A stretch of 12,969 nucleotides of DNA from Asaia bogorensis. Lineage in GTDB: Bacteria > Pseudomonadota > Alphaproteobacteria > Acetobacterales > Acetobacteraceae. A model generated the notes under the pieces. That model saw only the letters and a program-made list of their open reading frames with translations. It did no database searches and was not told where the DNA came from. Each line of letters begins with the position of its first letter. The first letter of the stretch is position 1. The translations under genes were made by a program, and so were the position numbers. The stretch spans positions 1 through 12,969 of the forward strand of contig CAMCZJ010000073.1 of the NCBI GenBank assembly GCA_945886995.1. The letters run 5' to 3'. This document shows positions 1-6,331 of this stretch, one piece after another.

Positions 1-1
1 G

Positions 2-598
2 ATTGATTTGCCGCCTTTCACGCTGATTGGTGCGACGACCAGGGCGGGGTTGTTGGCGACACCCTTGCGTGATCGCTTCGGCATTCCCTTGCGTTTGGTG
101 CTTTATACGCCTGAGGAATTGCTGGGTATTGTGGCGCGCGGCGCGCGGAAATTGGGCTTTGACTTGTCTGAGGATGGCGCGCGAGAGATTGCAAGCCGTT
201 CGCGCGGCACGCCGCGTATCGCGGGGCGCTTGTTGCGGCGTGTGCGTGATTTCGCGCTGATGGAAGACAAGGTCGCGGATCGTGCGATGGCCGATGCGGC
301 GCTTAGGCGGTTGGAGGTTGATGCGCTCGGTTTGGATGCGATGGATCGGCGGTATTTGCTGCGGATTGCGGAGCATCATAATGGCGGGCCGGTTGGGATT
401 GAGACCTTGGCGGCGGCGCTCGCGGAAAGCCGGGATACGCTGGAAGAAGTGGTGGAGCCTTTCCTTATTCAGGAAGGGCTTGTGTTGCGCACGCCGCGCG
501 GGCGGGTTTTGGGGGATCGCGGCTGGCGGCATTTGGGGCTCAGCCCACCTGCCGGGGTGCAGCCATTGCTCGATTTGCTTGGGGATCAGGAGGCGTGA
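2..598 (+). CDS. ruvB: Holliday junction branch migration DNA helicase RuvB (3' part, 5' end outside window)
   Basis: This is the C-terminal ~198 residues of RuvB, the AAA+ motor that with RuvA drives branch migration of Holliday junctions during recombinational repair. The frame is already open at base 2. It begins with the conserved DLPPFTLIGATTRAG segment (sensor 1 region) and continues into LRDRFGI. The helical lid contains the SRGTPRIAGRLLRRVRDFA segment (sensor 2 arginine region). The end is the winged-helix DNA-binding domain (DRRYLL, EPFLIQEG, RTPRGRV, HLGL). The N-terminal Walker A/B part lies upstream of the window. The stop (596-598) overlaps the GTG start of ybgC by 4 bases, which suggests translational coupling. 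Leucine is encoded mostly by TTG, unlike the CTG preference further along. Identity is near certain. Confidence 0.97.
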   Translation: MDLPPFTLIGATTRAGLLATPLRDRFGIPLRLVLYTPEELLGIVARGARKLGFDLSEDGAREIASRSRGTPRIAGRLLRRVRDFALMEDKVADRAMADAALRRLEVDALGLDAMDRRYLLRIAEHHNGGPVGIETLAAALAESRDTLEEVVEPFLIQEGLVLRTPRGRVLGDRGWRHLGLSPPAGVQPLLDLLGDQEA

Positions 599-1023
599 GC
601 GCGCCGCATCTTTGGCCCATCCGTGTTTATTTTGAGGATACGGATGCGGGTGGTGTTGCCTATCATGCGCGGTATTTGCATTGGGCGGAGCGTGCGCGGA
701 CGGAAGCCTTGCGCGCCATGGGTTTGCCGCACCAGGAAATGATCGCGCGGCATGGTGTCTTCCTCGTGGTGCGGCGGCTTGAAGTGGAGTATTTCCGCCC
801 GGCGCTGCTCGACGAATCGGTGGTGGTGGAAACGCATATCCGCCGTGTGACGGGCGTGCAGGTGTGGCTGACCCAGGTGGTGCGGCGTGACGCGGAAGCC
901 GAGGCACTCGCGGTGCTGGAAGTAAGGTTGGCCTCGGTAGGGCAGGGTGCTGCCAAGCCGGTGCCGCTGCCGGAGCCCTGGCGGTCCGCGCTGCGTGCCG
1001 TGGCGGAAGTAGCGCCGGGGTGA
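595..1023 (+). CDS. ybgC: Tol-Pal-associated acyl-CoA thioesterase YbgC
   Basis: A 142-residue hotdog-fold (4HBT family) thioesterase, the usual length for YbgC. Family members hydrolyse short or acyl-chain CoA/ACP thioesters in the cytoplasm and have been linked to phospholipid metabolism; their exact role next to Tol-Pal is unsettled. The signature VYFEDTDAGGVAYHARYLHW is at residues 11-30. It carries the expected catalytic Asp (D17) and the following His (H24), and then AERARTEALR. The start is GTG at 595, chosen because it overlaps the ruvB stop as GTGA and gives the normal N-terminus. The gene is the first of the Tol-Pal cluster in many proteobacteria, which supports the assignment. It is separated from tolQ by 99 bp containing two hairpins. 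Confidence 0.95.
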   Translation: MSAPHLWPIRVYFEDTDAGGVAYHARYLHWAERARTEALRAMGLPHQEMIARHGVFLVVRRLEVEYFRPALLDESVVVETHIRRVTGVQVWLTQVVRRDAEAEALAVLEVRLASVGQGAAKPVPLPEPWRSALRAVAEVAPG

Positions 1024-1034
1024 ACAAGTTTTCG

Positions 1035-1058
1035 CCGGGAAAAGGTCGCTTTTCTCGG
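1035..1058 (+). other. Strong hairpin between ybgC and tolQ (possible terminator or attenuator)
   Basis: CCGGGAAAAG (1035-1044) and CTTTTCTCGG (1049-1058) pair over 10 positions, with one G-U wobble, around a GTCG loop. The downstream bases (ATTTGGTGTTTT) are T-rich but interrupted. It lies 11 bases after the ybgC stop. It could partly terminate ruvB-ybgC transcription or separate it from tolQ. Function is inferred from position only. Confidence 0.45.
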
Positions 1059-1093
1059 ATTTGGTGTTTTCAGGCGGCTCAGGCTGCCGGCAA

Positions 1094-1110
1094 TCGCCCC
1101 CCTGGGGCGA
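1094..1110 (+). other. Short perfect inverted repeat directly before the tolQ ribosome binding site
   Basis: TCGCCCC (1094-1100) and GGGGCGA (1104-1110) form a perfect 7-bp stem with a 3-base loop. It ends immediately before the AGGAGA ribosome binding site (1111-1116) of tolQ. It could influence tolQ translation or RNA stability, but GC-rich inverted repeats of this size also occur by chance. Confidence 0.35.
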
Positions 1111-1122
1111 AGGAGACGTGGC

Positions 1123-1869
1123 GTGGATCGTAACGTGACCACTCAGGCGCTTGGGCAGGCGGCCCATGACCTTTCGCTGTGGGGCCTGTTCTTGCAGGCC
1201 GATTGGGTTGTGAAGGCGGTGATGATCGGGCTGCTGCTGGCCAGTATTTGGGTCTGGGCGGTGGTCTTCGAAAAAGTCGTCGCCATGCGGCGCATCAATA
1301 AGGCGGCGGATGCGTTTGAAGATCGCTTCTGGTCTGGTGGCAGCCTGGATGATCTTTTCTCGCGCGAGGGGGAGCAGCCGACGCATCCGCTGGCGGCGGT
1401 GTTTGGCGCGGCGATGCGCGAATGGCGCCGCAGCGCGGGCGGCGGCAGCGTGCTGGGCGGCGCCAAGGAACGCGTGGAACGCGCCATGGGTGTCACGATT
1501 GGGCGAGAGATGGAAAGGCTGGAACGCTGGATGGTGTTTCTGGCATCTGTCGGTTCGGTCGGGCCGTTTGTTGGGCTGTTTGGCACGGTTTGGGGGATCA
1601 TGAATTCCTTCTCGGCCATTGCGGGCATGCAGAACACGAATTTGGCGGTGGTGGCACCTGGCATTGCGGAAGCTTTGTTTGCGACTGCAATCGGGTTGGT
1701 GGCGGCGATCCCGGCGGTGCTTGCCTATAACAAGCTCAATACTGATTTGGCGCGCTTTGCCGCGCGGCTGGAAGGGTTTGCGACCGAGTTTGGCGCCATC
1801 CTGTCGCGCCAGACGGAAGCGGCGGCGAATGATGGCGGGCCGCGCAGCCCGACGCAGGCGGCGGAATAG
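1123..1869 (+). CDS. tolQ: Tol-Pal system inner-membrane proton channel subunit TolQ
   Basis: A 248-residue MotA/TolQ/ExbB family protein. With TolR it forms the inner-membrane stator that uses the proton motive force to energise TolA during envelope constriction at division. Three hydrophobic segments are visible: about 29-50, 138-160 and 176-201. They flank the large cytoplasmic loop (about 52-135), as in TolQ. The conserved FVGLFGTVWGIM segment (149-160) and APGIAEALFATAIGL (178-192) carry the family Thr and Glu residues lining the channel. The start is GTG at 1123, supported by AGGAGA at 1111-1116 with a 6-base spacer. The gene ends 3 bp before tolR. Length and topology are normal. ExbB is the alternative, but the tolR-tolA-tolB-pal neighbourhood settles it. 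Confidence 0.97.
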   Translation: MDRNVTTQALGQAAHDLSLWGLFLQADWVVKAVMIGLLLASIWVWAVVFEKVVAMRRINKAADAFEDRFWSGGSLDDLFSREGEQPTHPLAAVFGAAMREWRRSAGGGSVLGGAKERVERAMGVTIGREMERLERWMVFLASVGSVGPFVGLFGTVWGIMNSFSAIAGMQNTNLAVVAPGIAEALFATAIGLVAAIPAVLAYNKLNTDLARFAARLEGFATEFGAILSRQTEAAANDGGPRSPTQAAE

Positions 1870-1872
1870 GCC

Positions 1873-2418
1873 ATGGCAGCATCGCTTTCCGGTGGGCGCG
1901 CTTCCGGGCGTTCACGCTATCGCCCCATGGCGGAAATCAATGTCACGCCGCTGGTGGATGTGATGTTGGTGCTGCTGATCATTTTCATGGTGGCTGCACC
2001 CTTGATGACGGTGGGGGTGCCGGTGGATTTGCCGAAAACCACGGCCCAGCCGCTTAATCAGGAAAGTGAACCGCTGACGATTACGGTGAATACCGAAGGC
2101 AAGATCTTCCTTCAGGAAACCGAAGTGCCGCTGGATGGGCTGGTGCCGCGCTTGCAGGCGATTATGCGTGAACAGCCGCAGGGTGCGCCTGAACGGCGGA
2201 TTTTTGTCCGTGGCGACAAGGCCATTTCCTATGGCCGGGTGATGGAGGTGATGGGCACCATCGCCGGGGCGGGCTTCACCCGCGTGGCGTTATTGGCGGA
2301 ACAGCCACAGGCGCCGCGCCCGGCTGCGGCAGTGCCGGCTGGACGCCCTGCTACGCCCCCGGCGCGCCCGGCGGCACCCCCGGCTGCGCCCAATCGCCCA
2401 GCCCAGCCGCCCCGCTAA
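1873..2418 (+). CDS. tolR: Tol-Pal system protein TolR with proline-rich C-terminal tail
   Basis: An ExbD/TolR family protein, the partner of TolQ. It has a short cytoplasmic N-terminus with the conserved MAEINVTPLVDVMLVLLIIF segment (19-38). One membrane helix spans about 27-45 and carries the proton-relaying Asp (D29, equivalent to D23 of E. coli TolR). A periplasmic domain (about 55-146) follows, including the VRGDKAISYGRVMEVM region. Residues 147-181 form an Ala/Pro/Arg-rich tail with about 13 Pro in 35 residues, making the protein 181 residues against roughly 140-150 for the common family. ATG at 1873 is 3 bp after tolQ. No good ribosome binding site is seen, so coupling to tolQ is likely. 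ATG 1927 would remove part of the usual N-terminus and is less likely. Confidence 0.96.
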   Translation: MAASLSGGRASGRSRYRPMAEINVTPLVDVMLVLLIIFMVAAPLMTVGVPVDLPKTTAQPLNQESEPLTITVNTEGKIFLQETEVPLDGLVPRLQAIMREQPQGAPERRIFVRGDKAISYGRVMEVMGTIAGAGFTRVALLAEQPQAPRPAAAVPAGRPATPPARPAAPPAAPNRPAQPPR

Positions 2419-2439
2419 AGGCTGGGGAAGGAGAGAGCC

Positions 2440-3462
2440 TTGCCCCGGGCCCTGCCCGATAAGCGTCTGAACAAATGGCTGATGCTCTCGGCGGGGCTGC
2501 ATGTCGCGCTGCTGGGCATCGGGGCCTTGTTCACGCTTGCGCGGTCCATCCCGGAACCGCAGGAACAGGGGATAGCGGTGGAACTTGTGGCGCCTGGCCC
2601 GGCGCAGGTGGCGCGTGCCGATAGCCCGGCGCCCGTGCCGGGCCCCACTTCGCCACCCGCGCCTACGCCGCCGACACCTGAGCCCCCGGCGCCGGAGCCA
2701 CCGCGCAATGCGCCGCCGGAACCAGCCCCGCCGCCGCCACCCCCGCCTCCTGCACCGGCGGCAGCGCCTGCGCCAGCGCCACCCAGCCAGGCGCGGCCGA
2801 CCCCGCCTGCACCGGCGCCGGCGCCAAGCCCTGAACCATCACCCGCCCCGCGCGTGACGCCCCAAACACCCGCGCAACAGCCAACGCCGCCACAGCCACA
2901 GGCGGCGCAGCCGCCGCGCCCGGAACCACCCTTGCCGCTGCCCCCGCCCCCGGTGCCGCCGCCGCCTGAGCCTTCGCGTCAGGCGGGCACGGGGCAGACA
3001 CCGCCCGTGGCGCGGCCACAGGAAAACAGCACCTCGGTGCAAAATACGCTGGAGCGGCTGCGCGCCCAGCAGCAGCAGGACCGCGCGCCGACGGCGCGGC
3101 CCAACCCATCCGGCGCACCGCGCCAGGGGGGCGGTTCGCCGACCGGCACGGCGGCGCTGACGCAGGGGGAGATCCGCGGCCTCGCGGCGCAGGTTGAAGA
3201 ATGCTGGAATGTGGACCCGGGGATGTTGGGCTTGCAGGAAATCACGGTGGAATTGCGTGTGCAGCTTGATGCCCAGGGCAATGTCCGCAATGCCGGTCCA
3301 TGGGGTAACGTGCCGAGTGATCCGCGTGTGCGCGCGATATACGAATCGGCCCGGCGTGCGCTACTATCGCCAGCGTGCAATCCGCTGAAAGTGCCGCCGG
3401 ACAAAATCAAGACTTTGGAATCTACACCTTTTCGCTTCAGCCCGCGCGGGCTGGTGCGCTGA
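2440..3462 (+). CDS. tolA: Cell envelope integrity protein TolA, extremely proline-rich linker
   Basis: About 340 residues. An N-terminal membrane helix (about 13-35) anchors it to TolQR and keeps the Ser-x3-His spacing (S17, H21) of the TolA/TonB helix. A long periplasmic linker follows (about 40-195) in which residues 61-190 are nearly half proline (63 of 130 by hand count), with poly-P runs. The C-terminal domain (about 240-340) has the alphaproteobacterial TolA pattern: GEIRGLAAQVEECWN, ELRVQLDAQGNV, ACNPLKVPPDKIKT. It has two Cys (about 254 and 312) that could pair as in other TolA III domains. The start is TTG at 2440, supported by AAGGAG at 2428-2433 with a 6-base spacer; the first ATG (2482) would cut into the membrane helix. 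TolA spans the periplasm to reach TolB/Pal. By composition alone it could be called TonB, but its position between tolR and tolB says TolA. Confidence 0.93.
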   Translation: MPRALPDKRLNKWLMLSAGLHVALLGIGALFTLARSIPEPQEQGIAVELVAPGPAQVARADSPAPVPGPTSPPAPTPPTPEPPAPEPPRNAPPEPAPPPPPPPPAPAAAPAPAPPSQARPTPPAPAPAPSPEPSPAPRVTPQTPAQQPTPPQPQAAQPPRPEPPLPLPPPPVPPPPEPSRQAGTGQTPPVARPQENSTSVQNTLERLRAQQQQDRAPTARPNPSGAPRQGGGSPTGTAALTQGEIRGLAAQVEECWNVDPGMLGLQEITVELRVQLDAQGNVRNAGPWGNVPSDPRVRAIYESARRALLSPACNPLKVPPDKIKTLESTPFRFSPRGLVR

Positions 3463-3478
3463 ATTCAGGATGATGGGC

Positions 3479-4825
3479 ATGACAACTCGACGCTCCCTTC
3501 TGCTTGGTGCCGCGGGCGCGGTGACGGTCTCGGCGCTTGCGGGGGCACCTGATGCAGCTTTCGCGCAAGGGGCGGTGATTGACATCACGCGCGCGCGGAC
3601 AAACCCGATCCCGATCGCCATTCCTGATTTTGCGGGGGCGGGTGATGGCCAGCGTTTCGGGCGCGATATTGCGCGGGTGGTGCAGGATAATCTGCGCAAT
3701 TCCGGGCTGTTTCGTCCGGTGGCGCGGCAGGCTTTCATTCAAACACCGGAAAGCGCCGCGCAAACCCCGCGTTTTCAGGATTGGCGCGTGATTGGCGCGC
3801 AAGCGCTGACCACGGGGCGCGCTGATGTGCAAGGCGGCAATCTGCGCGTCGAATTCCGCCTTTGGGATGTGCTGCCGGAAAACCAGTTGCAGGGTACGGC
3901 CTTCACCGCGCCGATCGGCAATTGGCGCCGCATCGCGCATCTGATCTCTGACGTGATCTATGAAAGATTGCTGGGCGAGAAAGGCTATTTCGACACACGC
4001 ATCGTCTATATCGCGGAATCAGGTCCGCGTGACCGCAGGCTGCGGCGGCTTGCGATTATGGATCAGGATGGCGAAAACAACGCCTTCCTGACCGATGGGC
4101 GCGAAGCCGCACTCACGCCGCGCTTTCACCCCTCGGCTGATCGCGTGGCCTTCATGTCCTATCAGGATCGGCAGCAGCCGCGCGTTGTCTTGTTTGATTT
4201 GAATACGCGCGGCCAGCAGGTGCTCGGCAATTTTCCGGGCATGACGCTTTCGCCGCGCTTTGCGCCTGATGGGCGTTCCGTGGTGCTTTCCGCCATGCGC
4301 GGCGGAGATGCCAATATCTTTATGGTGGATTTGGCAAGCCGACGCGAAAGGCAGCTTACCAGCGGTAGCGCGCTTGATGTCAGTCCCGCTTTTTCGCCCG
4401 ACGGCACGCAGATTGTCTTCAATTCGGACCGCGGCGGTGATCAGCAGCTTTACGTTATGGATGCGAATGGTGGCGGCATACGGCGCATTTCCTTCGGTCG
4501 TGGGCGCTATGCCACGCCGGTTTGGTCACCGCGCGGGGATTTGATTGCCTTCACCCGCTTCGGCGGTGGTAGCTTTGCGATTGGGGTGATGCGCCCCGAT
4601 GGTTCGGGTGAGCGTATTCTATCCGAAGGGTGGAAGATGGAAGCACCAAGCTTCGCGCCCAATGGCCGCATGCTGGTCTTTGGCCGGGAAACCCGCGCTA
4701 CCGATGCGCGCGGCGGCGGCTATTCCGCCCGCATTCACACCATAGACATTGCGGGCTTCAATGAACGGCCCTTGCCGACACCAACCGATGCATCGGACCC
4801 GACATGGTCGCCCTTGCTTTCATGA
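3479..4825 (+). CDS. tolB: Tol-Pal system beta-propeller protein TolB, Tat-like signal peptide
   Basis: A 448-residue periplasmic protein linking Pal and TolA. The N-terminal domain (about 30-165) has the TolB pattern IPIAIPDFAG, FGRDIARVVQDNLRNSGLF and RLLGEKGYFDTRIVYIAE. The rest is a six-bladed propeller of TolB/PD40 repeats, recognisable as the LTPRFHPSADRVAFMS, LSPRFAPDGRSVVLSA, VSPAFSPDGTQIVFNSDRGG, ATPVWSPRGDLIAFTR and APSFAPNGRMLVFG elements. The signal peptide begins TTRRSLLLGAAG, a twin-arginine type motif, with likely cleavage after AFA (residue 29). Three in-frame ATGs occur at 3470, 3473 and 3479. I chose 3479 because AGGA at 3467-3470 then has an 8-base spacer, whereas 3470 and 3473 have none. 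The gene follows tolA by 16 bp from this start and precedes pal by 88 bp. Confidence 0.96.
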   Translation: MTTRRSLLLGAAGAVTVSALAGAPDAAFAQGAVIDITRARTNPIPIAIPDFAGAGDGQRFGRDIARVVQDNLRNSGLFRPVARQAFIQTPESAAQTPRFQDWRVIGAQALTTGRADVQGGNLRVEFRLWDVLPENQLQGTAFTAPIGNWRRIAHLISDVIYERLLGEKGYFDTRIVYIAESGPRDRRLRRLAIMDQDGENNAFLTDGREAALTPRFHPSADRVAFMSYQDRQQPRVVLFDLNTRGQQVLGNFPGMTLSPRFAPDGRSVVLSAMRGGDANIFMVDLASRRERQLTSGSALDVSPAFSPDGTQIVFNSDRGGDQQLYVMDANGGGIRRISFGRGRYATPVWSPRGDLIAFTRFGGGSFAIGVMRPDGSGERILSEGWKMEAPSFAPNGRMLVFGRETRATDARGGGYSARIHTIDIAGFNERPLPTPTDASDPTWSPLLS

Positions 4826-4845
4826 GGCTTTCAGCAGGTTTTGGC

Positions 4846-4874
4846 TTGACCGCCAAGGTTTCAGCCTTTACCGC
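4846..4874 (+). promoter_or_regulatory. Weak candidate promoter upstream of pal
   Basis: TTGACC (4846-4851) matches five of six -35 positions. It is followed at 17 bp by the poor -10 TACCGC (4869-4874). TTGGC/GCCAA arms (4841-4845 and 4852-4856) flank the -35 as a 5-bp stem. The 88-bp gap before pal is one of the longer ones in the cluster, so separate pal expression is plausible, but the -10 is weak. Confidence 0.22.
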
Positions 4875-4913
4875 ACCGCACAAAGCTACGTTTTTCCTGA
4901 AAGGAAACCAGTC

Positions 4914-5381
4914 ATGAACTTGAAATTCCTCGGTATTGCCAGCCTCGCGCTGCTGGCCGCCTGCTCCAATAATGATTCCAGCAGCAGCACCGGTGCCGGT
5001 GCTGGTGGCGCGGGCAATATCCGCCCGGGCAGCCAGGAAGATCTGGTCGCCAATGTTGGCGATCGCGTCTTCTTTGATTTTGATCGGAGCAATATCCGCG
5101 CTGATCAGCGCCCGGTGCTGCAGCGCCAGGCGGAATGGATGGGCCGCCACGCCCAAGTGCAGGTGGTGGTTGAAGGCCATACGGATGAACGCGGTACGCG
5201 TGAATACAATCTGGCGCTTGGTCAGCGCCGCGCCAATGCGGCGCGCGATGTGTTGGTGGCGGGCGGCGTGAATTCTTCACGCATTTCCACCATCTCCTTC
5301 GGCAAGGACCAGCCGGCGGCGCTTGGTTCCGATGAAGGCTCCTGGGCGCAGAATCGCCGTGCCGTTACGGTTATACGGTAA
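4914..5381 (+). CDS. pal: Peptidoglycan-associated outer-membrane lipoprotein Pal
   Basis: A 155-residue lipoprotein. The signal peptide MNLKFLGIASLALLAAC ends in a lipobox (LAAC) with the lipidated Cys at position 17. Ser follows, so sorting to the outer membrane is expected. After a Ser/Gly-rich linker (18-40) comes the OmpA-like domain: VFFDFDRSNIRADQ, VEGHTDERGTREYNLALGQR, RRANAARDVL, and NRRAVTVI at the end. Conserved Asp and Arg residues of the meso-diaminopimelate-binding pocket lie in the GHTDERGT and NRRA segments. Pal tethers the outer membrane to peptidoglycan and is recycled by TolB and TolQRA at the septum. ATG 4914 is chosen over in-frame starts further upstream inside tolB because AAGGAAA (4901-4907) precedes it and the lipoprotein signal begins exactly there. 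Length is typical. Confidence 0.97.
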   Translation: MNLKFLGIASLALLAACSNNDSSSSTGAGAGGAGNIRPGSQEDLVANVGDRVFFDFDRSNIRADQRPVLQRQAEWMGRHAQVQVVVEGHTDERGTREYNLALGQRRANAARDVLVAGGVNSSRISTISFGKDQPAALGSDEGSWAQNRRAVTVIR

Positions 5382-5390
5382 AGAAAGGGG

Positions 5391-5411
5391 GGCGCGGTTT
5401 CTGGCCGCGCC
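5391..5411 (+). other. Hairpin between pal and cpoB
   Basis: GGCGCGG (5391-5397) and CCGCGCC (5405-5411) form a perfect 7-bp stem with a 7-base loop, starting 10 bases after the pal stop. It ends 12 bases before the cpoB ATG. No T-run follows, so it is not a classical terminator. It could stabilise the pal mRNA end or lower cpoB expression. Confidence 0.4.
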
Positions 5412-5422
5412 ACGTGGTTAGA

Positions 5423-6262
5423 ATGTTAAACACGCCTTCCTTCTTGCGCTTGGCCGTTTTTGGGCTTGGCTTGGCGTTTGCCGCCCCGACAATGGCCCAG
5501 GTGGAGAGCCGGGAGGGGATTGCGCTGCAAAACCAGATCCTGGATTTGCGGCGCGAAATTGATGCGCTGCGCCGCGGCGGTGCCCTGCCGGCGCCCAGCG
5601 CGCCATCGCGTGGGGCCGCCGCTTCGGGCGATCTGGTGCAGCAATTGCTGGGTCGTGTGCAGGAACTGGAAGACGAAAACCGCCGCCAGCGCGGCAAGCT
5701 TGATGTGGCCGAGAATAATGACCGGCAATTGCGTGCCGAATTGGAAAAACTGCGCGGTGATCTCGATTTCCGTCTGCAATCCCTGGAGAAGGGCGCCGGC
5801 CGGCCGGCTGCCCCGCGCCCTCCTCAGCCGGGGCCGGCGGCGCAAACCCAGCCAGCCCCGGCCAGCTCGGCACCCTCCAACGCCCCGCGAACCGTTGAGC
5901 GGGCCATGGCCGATGGGGAAGCCGCACTTGCCCGGCGTGACTTTACCGCCGCAGAGGCCGCCGCGCGTGAGGCAATCCGTATTCGCACCGGGCAACGTGC
6001 CCTGCTGCTTTTGGGCGATGCGCTGATAGGCAAGCGGGATTTCCAAAATGCCGCGTTGGCTTATGATGAGGCCTATAGCCGCAACCGCCAGGGGCCCCGC
6101 GCGCCCGAAGCAATGATTGGCTTGGCCAATGCCTTCCAGGGTTTTGGCGCAAGGCGCGAAGCCTGTGAAACGCTGGATAATCTGCGGTCCAACTTCCCCA
6201 ACCTGTCTGGCCCGCAGGCGGAACGCGCCGCCGATAGCCGCCGCCGCGCGCAATGCCGGTGA
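5423..6262 (+). CDS. cpoB: Tol-Pal-associated cell division coordinator CpoB (YbgF)
   Basis: A periplasmic coiled-coil/TPR protein of about 279 residues, the last gene of the Tol-Pal set. E. coli CpoB coordinates peptidoglycan synthesis with outer-membrane constriction through TolA and PBP1B. A Sec-type signal peptide (MLNTPSFLRLAVFGLGLAFA, cleavage near PTMAQ) precedes two heptad-rich segments. The first has EIDALRR; the second runs from LVQQLLGRVQELEDENRRQR to LQSLEKG. A Pro/Ala linker follows, then a C-terminal TPR region (last ~110 residues) with the helical pairs EAALARRDFTAAEAAAREAI, LLGDALIGKRDFQNAALAYD and AMIGLANAFQGFG. ATG 5423 is preferred to the GTG at 5414 because it gives a normal signal peptide, but neither has a clear ribosome binding site. 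No gene lies in the 69 bp before tilS. Confidence 0.9.
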   Translation: MLNTPSFLRLAVFGLGLAFAAPTMAQVESREGIALQNQILDLRREIDALRRGGALPAPSAPSRGAAASGDLVQQLLGRVQELEDENRRQRGKLDVAENNDRQLRAELEKLRGDLDFRLQSLEKGAGRPAAPRPPQPGPAAQTQPAPASSAPSNAPRTVERAMADGEAALARRDFTAAEAAAREAIRIRTGQRALLLLGDALIGKRDFQNAALAYDEAYSRNRQGPRAPEAMIGLANAFQGFGARREACETLDNLRSNFPNLSGPQAERAADSRRRAQCR

Positions 6263-6290
6263 CCCTGACTTGGGGATAATTCCTTTCCTG

Positions 6291-6329
6291 CGCTGACAAT
6301 TCCAGTCAGCGGCACAGAATTCGCCGCTG
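6291..6329 (+). promoter_or_regulatory. Two overlapping, mutually exclusive hairpins before tilS
   Basis: Stem 1 pairs CGCTGAC (6291-6297) with GTCAGCG (6305-6311). Stem 2 pairs CAGCGGC (6307-6313) with GCCGCTG (6323-6329). Both are perfect 7-bp stems and share bases 6307-6311, so they cannot form together. Stem 2 ends 2 bases before the tilS ATG (6332) and would cover its initiation region. This looks like an attenuator or translational switch, but chance is possible in GC-rich DNA, and the region may instead be coding (see findings). Confidence 0.35.
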
Positions 6330-6331
6330 CC

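Noticed and set aside
586..1386. Reverse-strand open frame spanning ybgC, the spacer and tolQ
   Set aside because: It crosses two well-identified + strand genes and has no recognisable domain.
2585..2857. Arg-rich open frame inside tolA
   Set aside because: It is the out-of-frame reading of the Pro/Ala-rich linker (CCG and GCG repeats), not a gene.
2620..3009. Repetitive GC-rich DNA in tolA considered as a tandem repeat array
   Set aside because: The repetition follows from proline and alanine codons; there is no fixed unit length.
4749..4913. Upstream extension of pal into the end of tolB
   Set aside because: It would place 55 unrelated residues before the lipoprotein signal. ATG 4914 has its own ribosome binding site and starts the signal peptide.
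6275..6280. GATAAT, a near-perfect -10 box, between cpoB and tilS
   Set aside because: No acceptable -35 lies 16-18 bp upstream, and a single hexamer is expected by chance.
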